Origin: M3007 sp046153695
GTDB lineage: Bacteria; Bacteroidota; Bacteroidia; Chitinophagales; Saprospiraceae
Assembly: GCA_046153695.1 (NCBI GenBank)
Contig: JBJXEZ010000210.1
Coordinates: 1 to 7,095, forward strand
Direction of reading: 5' to 3'
Length of the DNA: 7,095 bases
Below are positions 1 to 6,237 of this stretch, piece by piece. Made by a program: the position numbers and the translations under genes. Numbering within the stretch: the stretch's first letter is position 1; each line of letters starts with the position of its first letter. The notes under the pieces are model-generated. The model was not told the origin of the DNA, did no database searches, and worked only from the letters and a program-made list of their open reading frames with translations.

Positions 1-1
1 C

Positions 2-625
2 TCCGAACGGGGCCTGACAACCACCCTCTGTCACTCCGGCGTAGAAGGGGTGGACACCTTCCAAAAAGGCGGGTTTGACCTGTGTATCCTCGATGTGAAG
101 ATGCCGTTCAAGGACGGCTTTTCGGTGGCCAGGGAAATCCGTGCCCTCGACCCCAGCGTACCCTTCATTTTCCTCACCGGCGAGGCTGCCAAAGAGAACA
201 AAATCAAGGGCTTCCACCTCGGGGCCGAGGACTATGTGACCAAGCCCTTCAGCATGGAGGAACTTTACTTGCGCATACAGGTGGTACTGCGCCGCAGCGG
301 CTCTAAAATGAATGCGCAAGCGCAAAAAAACGAATACAGCATCGGCAAATACGTGTTTCGCCCCGCTGCACGGGAACTCACCCTCGGCACCGACTCGACC
401 AAACTGAGTGCCATTGAAGCCAAATTGCTCCACTATTTTTGCGATGCCGACCAGGGGATCATTGACCGCGATGTAGCCCTGCGCCGCGTCTGGGGTGACG
501 ATGACCAGCTCCGGGGCCGCAGCCTGAATGTGTATGTGAGCAAACTGCGTCAATACCTCAAGGACGACCCGGGTATCGAAATTCTGAACATCCATGGCGA
601 AGGCTACCAGATGGTAGTAAGGTAG
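2..625 (+). CDS. DNA-binding response regulator, OmpR/PhoB family (RprY-like), 5' partial
   Basis: This is the output half of a two-component system: a sensor kinase would phosphorylate it and it would bind DNA to control transcription. The reading frame is open from base 2, giving 207 visible residues. The N-terminal 25 or so residues, with the acidic pocket, lie upstream of the window, so the GTG at 50 is an internal valine and not the start. The receiver domain shows the phospho-acceptor Asp in LCILDVKMP (codon 92-94), the switch Thr in FLTGE and the conserved Lys in VTKPFS. A linker begins near base 305, followed by a winged-helix domain (SIGKYVF to GYQMVVR) with the RSLNVYVSKLRQYL recognition-helix region and the family ending NIHGEGYQ. 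The ending resembles Bacteroidota RprY as I remember it, but regulator paralogs are common, so I give no symbol. No partner kinase is visible; it may lie upstream. Confidence 0.93.
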   Translation, partial: SERGLTTTLCHSGVEGVDTFQKGGFDLCILDVKMPFKDGFSVAREIRALDPSVPFIFLTGEAAKENKIKGFHLGAEDYVTKPFSMEELYLRIQVVLRRSGSKMNAQAQKNEYSIGKYVFRPAARELTLGTDSTKLSAIEAKLLHYFCDADQGIIDRDVALRRVWGDDDQLRGRSLNVYVSKLRQYLKDDPGIEILNIHGEGYQMVVR

Positions 626-627
626 CA

Positions 628-635
628 TACCTTTG
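628..635 (+). promoter_or_regulatory. Bacteroidota -7 promoter element (TACCTTTG) for hppD
   Basis: TACCTTTG matches the Bacteroidota housekeeping -7 consensus TAnnTTTG exactly. It lies three bases after the response-regulator stop and about 66 bases before the hppD ATG, so transcription would start near base 642. I do not see a clear TTG or TTTG -33 element at the usual 19-21 base distance, which lowers confidence. The position suggests that hppD is transcribed separately from the regulator. Confidence 0.5.
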
Positions 636-701
636 CCCCCTACCAAACCACCGTAACTGCCCCGAAAGGCTATCATCTGAACCTGTTAACTTTCGTATAC
701 C

Positions 702-1838
702 ATGTTGGACACCCTTACCCAACCCGCCCCAGCCGCCGCCATGAACGGCACTGATCCTTTTCCGATCAATGGCACCGACTACCTTGAGTTTTACGTCGGC
801 AACGCCAAGCAAAGTGCTATGTACTACCAGGCCGCTTTCGGTTTCCAGGTGGTGGCTTACATGGGGCCTGAAACCGGCGTTCGTGACCGAGTAAGCTATG
901 TGCTCCAGCAAAACAAAATCCGCCTGGTGCTTACCTCTGCCCTGTCGCCGGACCACGAGATCGCCCGACACGTCGCGCTACACGGCGATGGCGTGAAAGT
1001 GCTGGCCTTGTGGGTAGACGATGCCGAAAAAGCCTACTACACTGCCCTCGAACGCGGTGCTGAAAGCGCTTTTGCACCCAAAACCCTGCGGGATGACAAC
1101 GGGGAGGTGGTCATGGCCGCCATCAAAACCTACGGCGAAACCATTCACACGCTGGTCGAACGCAGCCGCTACAACGGTACTTTCCTGCCCGGCTACGAGC
1201 CTCGCAAGAATGCTTACCCGGCCAAGCCTGTCGGCCTCCAATTCGTGGACCACTGTGTGGGCAACGTCGAACTCGGCGGCATGAACAAATGGGTGAAATT
1301 TTATCAGGACGTGATGGGTTTCAAACTGCTCATCACCTTCGACGACAAAGACATCAGCACGGAATACAGCGCACTTATGTCCAAGGTGGTCAGCAATGGC
1401 AATGGCTACATCAAATTTCCCATCAACGAACCGGCCAAGGGTCTGAAGAAAAGCCAAATCGAGGAATACCTCGACTTTTACCGCTCGGCAGGTGTGCAGC
1501 ACATCGCCGTAGCAACGAACGACATCATCGCCACCGTTAGCCAGTTGCGAGCCAACGGAGTGGATTTTCTTTATGTGCCCGACAACTACTACGAGGATGT
1601 GATGGAGCGTGTAGGCCATATCGAGGAAAACCTGGAGGACCTCAAGCGCCTCAACATCCTCATTGACCGCGACGAAGACGGCTACCTGCTTCAGCTGTTT
1701 ACCAAACCCGTGCAGGACCGACCTACGGTTTTTTACGAGATCATACAGCGGCGCGGTGCCAAATCGTTTGGCAAGGGCAACTTCAAAGCGTTGTTCGAAG
1801 CTATCGAACGCGAACAAGAATTGCGAGGCACGCTTTGA
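702..1838 (+). CDS. hppD: 4-hydroxyphenylpyruvate dioxygenase
   Basis: This cytoplasmic non-heme Fe(II) enzyme converts 4-hydroxyphenylpyruvate and O2 to homogentisate and CO2, the second step of tyrosine breakdown. The 378 residues are a typical length. There are two vicinal-oxygen-chelate domains, roughly residues 24-155 (opening NGTDYLEFYVGNAKQ) and 178-350. The iron-binding triad is visible in the second domain: His184 (FVDHCVGN), His267 (GVQHIA) and Glu346 (FYEIIQR). The C-terminal gate helix with KSFGKGNFKALFEAIE is intact. The chosen ATG fits a leader of about 60 bases after the TACCTTTG element; an in-frame ATG at 741 is an alternative that would remove a poorly conserved Ala/Pro-rich N-terminus. 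The stop is 18 bases before the next ATG, which suggests co-transcription. Homogentisate 1,2-dioxygenase, a frequent neighbour, is not in the window. Confidence 0.97.
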   Translation: MLDTLTQPAPAAAMNGTDPFPINGTDYLEFYVGNAKQSAMYYQAAFGFQVVAYMGPETGVRDRVSYVLQQNKIRLVLTSALSPDHEIARHVALHGDGVKVLALWVDDAEKAYYTALERGAESAFAPKTLRDDNGEVVMAAIKTYGETIHTLVERSRYNGTFLPGYEPRKNAYPAKPVGLQFVDHCVGNVELGGMNKWVKFYQDVMGFKLLITFDDKDISTEYSALMSKVVSNGNGYIKFPINEPAKGLKKSQIEEYLDFYRSAGVQHIAVATNDIIATVSQLRANGVDFLYVPDNYYEDVMERVGHIEENLEDLKRLNILIDRDEDGYLLQLFTKPVQDRPTVFYEIIQRRGAKSFGKGNFKALFEAIEREQELRGTL

Positions 1839-1856
1839 TCAGTTTTGAGTTGGGAT

Positions 1857-2492
1857 ATGAAAACTGCTCTTTTACTGGGAGCCTCCGGCCTAGTCGGCGG
1901 CCACCTGCTCGATCTGCTTCTCGACGACCCGCGCTACGACACCGTGGTTGCGCTCGTGCGCCGTCCGTTGGATCGGCAACACCCCAAACTCCGGCAGGAA
2001 ATTCTGGACTTTGACCAACCCGACCCGACCAAATTGCGCGGCGACGACCTGTTTTGCGCCCTCGGTACCACGCTAAGCAAAGCAGGTTCCAAGGAAGCGC
2101 AGTACCGGATAGATTGCACCTACCCGTACGAAACAGGAAAATTAGCCAGGGCAAATGGTGTGCGGCAGTACCTCTTGGTGTCGTCCCTTGGTGCCAATGC
2201 GCATTCGCGCAATTTTTACCTGCGCACCAAAGGCGATTTGGAGGAAAAACTTTCGGCGCTTGAGTTCGAAACGTTCGTGTCGGCTCGGCCTTCGTTTCTT
2301 TTAGGTCAACGCACAGAATTTCGCCTCGGCGAGCGCATGGGGATAGCACTCGCGCAGTTTTTTTACTTTATTATTCCAAAAAAATACCGGGGCATCCAGG
2401 CCGCTCAGGTGGCAGCAGCGCTCATCGAACGAGCCAATGCCGGGTTGCACGGGGCGCATTTCGTGGAGTCGGACCGGCTGCACGAGATTTAG
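1857..2492 (+). CDS. TIP30/HTATIP2-like NAD(P)-binding oxidoreductase (atypical SDR)
   Basis: This is a 211-residue single-domain Rossmann protein, probably cytoplasmic. The N-terminus LLLGASGLVGGHLL carries the dinucleotide-binding GxxGxxG (Gly8, Gly11, Gly14). VSSLGA (Ser109/Ser110) and Tyr121-x3-Lys125 in FYLRTKGDLE supply a possible Ser-Tyr-Lys catalytic set. The following ARPSFLLGQR resembles the FRPG segment of TIP30 (HTATIP2), and the order and spacing match that family and related bacterial oxidoreductases. The substrate is unknown. I chose the ATG at 1857 because it directly precedes the first beta strand; a TTG at 1845 would add four residues (MSWD) without family support. It follows hppD by 18 bases, so a link to tyrosine catabolism is possible but unproven. 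The gene ends inside a terminator-like hairpin. Confidence 0.88.
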   Translation: MKTALLLGASGLVGGHLLDLLLDDPRYDTVVALVRRPLDRQHPKLRQEILDFDQPDPTKLRGDDLFCALGTTLSKAGSKEAQYRIDCTYPYETGKLARANGVRQYLLVSSLGANAHSRNFYLRTKGDLEEKLSALEFETFVSARPSFLLGQRTEFRLGERMGIALAQFFYFIIPKKYRGIQAAQVAAALIERANAGLHGAHFVESDRLHEI

Positions 2493-2510
2493 AGCGCTTC
2501 TAAATTTTTT
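2487..2510 (+). terminator. Candidate intrinsic terminator after the hppD unit
   Basis: ATTTAGA (2487-2493) pairs perfectly with TCTAAAT (2499-2505) around the loop GCGCT, and the T-run continues to 2510. The stem can be extended by a G-U and an A-U pair. The stop codon lies inside the left arm. The stem is AT-rich and therefore weak, but its position between the oxidoreductase gene and the next promoter-like element fits a terminator. Confidence 0.45.
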
Positions 2511-2549
2511 CAAAAACGGAATTCAATGAGCAAGGGTCGTTTGGAGCCG

Positions 2550-2557
2550 TAGATTTG
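2550..2557 (+). promoter_or_regulatory. Bacteroidota -7 promoter element (TAGATTTG) for the sdh operon
   Basis: TAGATTTG is an exact TAnnTTTG match in the 185-base gap between the oxidoreductase gene and sdhC. Transcription would start near 2564, leaving a leader of about 114 bases. The only nearby TTTG (2540-2543) is too close to serve as a -33 element, and none stands out at the normal distance. The leader contains a small GCCC/GGGC inverted repeat at 2578-2588 and is otherwise unremarkable. Confidence 0.45.
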
Positions 2558-2677
2558 CGTTGCAAAATATGCGTACCGCCCGCCGGGCAGAAAACACATT
2601 TTGCTTTTCTTTGCGCCCAATAGCAAAACTATTATCACGGGATTGCTGTCTTTAGTTTCATAACGCACTGCTACATA

Positions 2678-3364
2678 ATGAGTTGGTTTTCCAAGTTTCT
2701 CACCTCGTCCATCGGCCAAAAAACAGTGATGGCGCTGACGGGGATTTTCCTGATCCTTTTTCTGGTCATACACCTGCTGGGCAATCTGCAATTGCTCCAA
2801 AATGATGAAGGGCGGGCGTTCAATGTGTATGCCTATTTTATGACCCACAACCCGGTCATAAAAACGGTTTCGTACCTGCTGTACGCATTCATTCTGCTGC
2901 ACGCCGTGCAGGGCATCCTGCTCTTGCGCAGCAACCGTGCTGCACGTGGAGGAACCGGCTACGCGGTGCGCCACACGCGTTCCAGCGAACGCGCCTCCCG
3001 TAACATGGGGCCGTTGGGCATCATTATTCTCGTGTTCATTGTGCTGCACATGTACCAGTTCTGGTTCCAGATGCACTGGGGCGACTTGCGCATGGTACTC
3101 TACGACGACACCGATCATGAGGTGAAAGACTTGTATGTGCTGGTGGCTGATATGTACAAAAACATCGGTTATGTGCTGTTTTATGTAGTATCCATGGCCG
3201 TCGTCGGCCTTCATCTCTGGCACGGATTCTGGTCGGCTTTCCAGACACTCGGACTGGATCACAAAAAATACACGCCAGTCATCAAATGGGTCAGCGCGGC
3301 TTATGCCATCGTGGTTCCGGCACTCTTCGCCCTCATCCCTATCCTCATGTTTTTGAGGGGTTAA
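2678..3364 (+). CDS. sdhC: Succinate dehydrogenase/fumarate reductase cytochrome b subunit (class B, di-heme)
   Basis: This is the membrane anchor of complex II. It carries electrons from the iron-sulfur subunit through two b hemes to menaquinone. The 228 residues form five hydrophobic segments, at about 16-38, 62-84, 111-131, 162-186 and 203-226, which is the single-subunit class B (b558) layout rather than the split SdhC/SdhD form. Histidines fall where the hemes need them: His32 in helix I, His75 in helix II, His124 in helix III (VLHMYQFW) and His179 in helix IV (GLHLWHGF). By comparison with Wolinella FrdC and Bacillus SdhC, I infer the pairs 32/124 and 75/179; His182 is an alternative to 179. 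The ATG at 2678 begins the expected amphipathic N-terminus (MSWFSKFL). The gene is first in the sdhCAB operon. Its stop codon abuts a long inverted repeat, which separates it from sdhA by 150 bases. Confidence 0.96.
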   Translation: MSWFSKFLTSSIGQKTVMALTGIFLILFLVIHLLGNLQLLQNDEGRAFNVYAYFMTHNPVIKTVSYLLYAFILLHAVQGILLLRSNRAARGGTGYAVRHTRSSERASRNMGPLGIIILVFIVLHMYQFWFQMHWGDLRMVLYDDTDHEVKDLYVLVADMYKNIGYVLFYVVSMAVVGLHLWHGFWSAFQTLGLDHKKYTPVIKWVSAAYAIVVPALFALIPILMFLRG

Positions 3365-3500
3365 AGGTTGGAAGGTTAGGGGGTTTCTGGTTAGAAGGTT
3401 AGAAAGTTTCTGGTTGTAAAACCGCTCAGCCAAACCAGAAACCCGCTAACCCTCCAACCAGAAACCCTCCAACCAGAAACCCACTAACCCTCCAACCTTT
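3363..3500 (+). repeat. Inverted-repeat array of 23-base units between sdhC and sdhA
   Basis: The gap is almost filled by five copies of one unit. On the + strand of the right arm each copy begins AACCAGAAACCC and ends CTAACCCTCC, with one variable base between. The right-arm copies are 3433-3455, 3456-3470 (missing 8 internal bases) and 3471-3493; the first and third differ at one base. Two copies lie inverted in the left arm, at 3370-3392 and 3393-3415, the latter diverged at about five positions. The outer arms 3363-3392 and 3471-3500 are complementary at 28 of 30 positions, and the inner loop is 3416-3432. The array would form a long RNA hairpin inside the operon. The units are low-complexity and look like a dispersed intergenic repeat family, which cannot be confirmed from one locus. 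Confidence 0.9.
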
Positions 3501-3504
3501 TTTT
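3471..3504 (+). terminator. Terminator- or attenuator-like 3' arm with T7 before sdhA
   Basis: The 3' arm of the long inverted repeat runs straight into seven Ts (3498-3504), ten bases before the sdhA ATG. A stem followed by a U-run is the form of an intrinsic terminator. Here it would lower transcription of sdhA and sdhB relative to sdhC, or stabilise the sdhC message. The stem is far longer than normal terminators and the operon must be read through, so the role is inferred. Confidence 0.3.
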
Positions 3505-3514
3505 CTCAGCAACA

Positions 3515-5440
3515 ATGGATTCAACAATGAAGTCGAACATACCTGAAGGACACGTTTCCGAAAAATGGGAACACTACAAAGGCCATGTACCGCTTGTGTC
3601 GCCCAACAACAAACGCCGGATTGATATCATCATCGTCGGCTCGGGCCTGGCAGGTGCTTCGGCAGCGGCATCGCTGGGCGAACTGGGCTACAATGTGAAA
3701 GTTTTTACGTTTCACGACAGCCCGCGCCGTGCGCACTCCATCGCTGCTCAGGGCGGGATTAACGCGGCTAAAAATTACCAGAACGACGGCGACTCCGTGT
3801 ACCGCTTGTTTTACGACACTATCAAAGGCGGCGACTACCGCGCCCGCGAAGGTAACGTACACCGGTTGGCCGAGGTTTCCACCGACATTATTGACCAGTG
3901 CGTAGCGCAGGGCGTGCCTTTTGCTCGTGAGTACGGCGGCCTGCTGGACAACCGCTCTTTTGGCGGCACGCAGGTTTCGCGCACGTTTTACGCACGCGGC
4001 CAAACCGGTCAGCAACTGCTCATTGGTGCATATCAGGCATTGAGCCGGCAAGTGGCGCTCGGCACTGTCAAATTGTACAACCGTCATGAAATGCTCGATG
4101 CGGTGCTGGTGGACGGCAAATGCCGCGGAATCATCGCCCGCAACCTGCTCACCGGCAAACTGGAACGCTACGGTGCCCATGCTGTCGTGCTCTGCACCGG
4201 CGGCTACGGCAACGTGTTCTACCTGAGCACCAACGCCATGATGTGTAACACCACCGCCGCCTGGCGGGCACACCGGCGCGGGGCGTATTTCGCCAATCCG
4301 TGCTACACGCAGATCCACCCGACCTGTATTCCAGTATCGGGCGATTATCAGTCGAAACTCACGCTCATGTCGGAATCGCTGCGCAACGACGGGCGCTGCT
4401 GGGTGCCAAAAAGCCCCGCTGACGCGAAAAAACATCCCCGCGACATTCCCGAATCCGAACGCGACTACTACCTCGAACGCCGGTACCCAGCCTTTGGCAA
4501 CCTCGTCCCGCGCGACATAGCCAGTCGGGCCGCCAAGGCCGAGTGCGACGCGGGCAAGGGCGTGGGCGCTACCGGTCTGGCCGTTTACCTCGACTTCGCC
4601 GAAGCCATCCAGCGCCTCGGCAAGGATACCGTAGCCGCCCGATACGGCAACCTGTTCGAGATGTACGAAAAAATAACCGGCGACAACCCCTACGAGGTGC
4701 CCATGCGCATTTATCCAGCGGTACACTACACCATGGGCGGCTTGTGGGTGGACTACGAACTAATGACCACCATTCCCGGCCTGTACGCCGCCGGCGAGGC
4801 CAACTTCAGCGACCACGGCGCCAACCGCCTCGGCGCTTCAGCCCTCATGCAAGGCTTGGCCGATGGTTACTTCGTGCTGCCGTACACCATCGGTTCTTAC
4901 TTAAGCAACGAAATCCGCACCGGAGCTGTGAAGACCGATACACCGGAATTTGACGAAACAGAAAAAGACGTTGCCGGGCGCATCGGTATCTTGCTCGGTG
5001 TGCAAGGCAAACAGAGTGTGGAGTCGTTCCACCGCCGCCTCGGCAAAATCATGTGGGACAAGTGCGGCATGGGCCGTACCGCCGAGGGCTTGAAACAGGC
5101 CATCGGCGAGATTCGCGAATTGCGGCAGGAGTTCTGGCGCGATGTGTTTGTTCCAGGCCGTCAGGACGAGTTCAACCCTGAATTGGAAAAAGCCTGGCGC
5201 GTGGCCGACTTTCTTGAACTTGGCCAACTGATGTGCGAAGATGCCCTGCACCGCAACGAGAGCTGCGGCGGCCACTTCCGCGAGGAGTACCAAACTCCGG
5301 ACGGCGAAGCCCTGCGCGACGATGCCAACTTCATGTACGTGGGTGCGTGGGAATGGCGGGGTGACGATGCGAAGCCGGAATTGCACAAGGAAAAATTGGA
5401 GTACGAGGAGATAAAGGTTAGCCAGCGGAGCTATAAATAG
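3515..5440 (+). CDS. sdhA: Succinate dehydrogenase/fumarate reductase flavoprotein subunit
   Basis: This is the catalytic subunit of complex II. It oxidises succinate to fumarate at a covalently bound FAD on the cytoplasmic face. The 641 residues match the Bacteroidota-type length. VGSGLAGAS (residues 41-49) is the FAD-binding loop. His74 in RRAHSIAAQGG is the expected site of covalent FAD attachment. Active-site residues are visible by family comparison: His268 (QIHPT), Arg333 (LVPRD, the proton-shuttling arginine), His404 (VHYTMGG) and Arg438 (HGANRLGASAL). The C-terminal domain carries NESCGGHFREEYQTPDGEA. The ATG at 3515 is used here; a second in-frame ATG at 3527 would remove MDST and is equally credible, and neither has a ribosome-binding site. 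sdhB follows after 22 bases. The sequence alone does not fix whether the enzyme works mainly as succinate dehydrogenase or fumarate reductase. Confidence 0.98.
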   Translation: MDSTMKSNIPEGHVSEKWEHYKGHVPLVSPNNKRRIDIIIVGSGLAGASAAASLGELGYNVKVFTFHDSPRRAHSIAAQGGINAAKNYQNDGDSVYRLFYDTIKGGDYRAREGNVHRLAEVSTDIIDQCVAQGVPFAREYGGLLDNRSFGGTQVSRTFYARGQTGQQLLIGAYQALSRQVALGTVKLYNRHEMLDAVLVDGKCRGIIARNLLTGKLERYGAHAVVLCTGGYGNVFYLSTNAMMCNTTAAWRAHRRGAYFANPCYTQIHPTCIPVSGDYQSKLTLMSESLRNDGRCWVPKSPADAKKHPRDIPESERDYYLERRYPAFGNLVPRDIASRAAKAECDAGKGVGATGLAVYLDFAEAIQRLGKDTVAARYGNLFEMYEKITGDNPYEVPMRIYPAVHYTMGGLWVDYELMTTIPGLYAAGEANFSDHGANRLGASALMQGLADGYFVLPYTIGSYLSNEIRTGAVKTDTPEFDETEKDVAGRIGILLGVQGKQSVESFHRRLGKIMWDKCGMGRTAEGLKQAIGEIRELRQEFWRDVFVPGRQDEFNPELEKAWRVADFLELGQLMCEDALHRNESCGGHFREEYQTPDGEALRDDANFMYVGAWEWRGDDAKPELHKEKLEYEEIKVSQRSYK

Positions 5441-5462
5441 GGAAATACTCAACATACACGAT

Positions 5463-6215
5463 ATGAAACTCACACTCAAAATCTGGCGCCAGGGCGGCAA
5501 ATACAAAGGCGAATTCGTCACCTACAAACTTGACGACGTAAACGAGCACATGTCCTTCCTCGAAATGCTGGACGTGCTCAACGAACAACTGGTTAACCGG
5601 CGCGAAGAACCTGTAGCCTTTGAGCATGACTGCCGCGAGGGCATCTGCGGCACTTGCTCACTGGTCATTGACGGCCGCCCACACGGCCCCATGAAGGGAA
5701 CAACCACCTGCCAGGTACACATGCGCCACTACAAAGACGGCGACACTATTGTTATCGAGCCGTTCCGCGCACGTGCGTTCCCGGTTGTACGCGACCTCGT
5801 GGTGGACCGCTCTTCGTTCGACCGCATCATCCAGGCTGGCGGCTATGTGAGCGTGAACACCGGCCAGGCGCAGGATGCCAACGCGATCCCCATCGAAAAA
5901 GACCAGGCGGGACGTGCTTTTGATGCGGCAGCCTGCATCGGTTGTGGAGCCTGTGTGGCAGCATGCCCCAACGCTTCGGCCATGCTGTTCACTTCGGCCA
6001 AAGTGAGCCACCTCGCGCTGATGCCGCAAGGCCAGGTAGAACGCACGCGCCGGGTGCTGAAAATGGTAACCCAGATGGACACGGAAGGCTTCGGCCAGTG
6101 CTCCAACGTGACTGCTTGCGAAGCCGAGTGCCCAAAGGACATTTCTGTGTCGAACATTGCGCGAATGAATCGGGAATACCTGGCTGCTACCCTGGCCAGC
6201 GAGGCAACGGTTTGA
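5463..6215 (+). CDS. sdhB: Succinate dehydrogenase/fumarate reductase iron-sulfur subunit
   Basis: This 250-residue subunit carries electrons from the FAD of SdhA to the hemes of SdhC. The N-terminal ferredoxin-like domain binds a [2Fe-2S] cluster through Cys57, Cys62 and Cys65 (CREGICGTC) and Cys83. The C-terminal domain has CIGCGACVAACPN: Cys158, Cys161 and Cys164, with Cys223 (ECPK), bind the [4Fe-4S] cluster. Cys168, Cys213 and Cys219 bind the [3Fe-4S] cluster next to the quinone site. All eleven ligands are present, with the C-x5-C-x3-C spacing seen in E. coli SdhB. It is the last gene of sdhCAB, 22 bases after sdhA, which suggests co-transcription of the two. A T7 run follows the stop, but no convincing hairpin precedes it. 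Confidence 0.98.
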   Translation: MKLTLKIWRQGGKYKGEFVTYKLDDVNEHMSFLEMLDVLNEQLVNRREEPVAFEHDCREGICGTCSLVIDGRPHGPMKGTTTCQVHMRHYKDGDTIVIEPFRARAFPVVRDLVVDRSSFDRIIQAGGYVSVNTGQAQDANAIPIEKDQAGRAFDAAACIGCGACVAACPNASAMLFTSAKVSHLALMPQGQVERTRRVLKMVTQMDTEGFGQCSNVTACEAECPKDISVSNIARMNREYLAATLASEATV

Positions 6216-6237
6216 AATTTTTTTGTACCATAGATTG

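Noticed and set aside
604..617. Small hairpin CTACC/GGTAG at the end of the response regulator
   Set aside because: It has only five pairs inside coding sequence, with no T-run following, so it is not a terminator.
978..1817. Open frame of 279 codons on the minus strand opposite hppD
   Set aside because: It lies wholly inside hppD in antisense and has no domain signature.
2510..3433. Open frame of 307 codons on the minus strand opposite sdhC and both flanks
   Set aside because: Most of it mirrors sdhC, it begins in the repeat array and ends in the sdh leader, and the translation is rich in His and Gln without recognisable domains.
3521..4726. Open frame of 401 codons on the minus strand opposite sdhA
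   Set aside because: It is fully antisense to a strongly conserved sdhA, has no family resemblance, and is explained by the codon bias of the high-GC coding strand.
4901..5521. Minus-strand frame with a hydrophobic start, across the end of sdhA and start of sdhB
   Set aside because: It overlaps conserved coding sequence of two certain genes and the short hydrophobic stretch alone does not support a protein.
6218..6224. T7 run after sdhB as a terminator
   Set aside because: No stable stem lies directly before it. The nearest inverted repeat (CTGGC/GCCAG) is inside sdhB and too far away.
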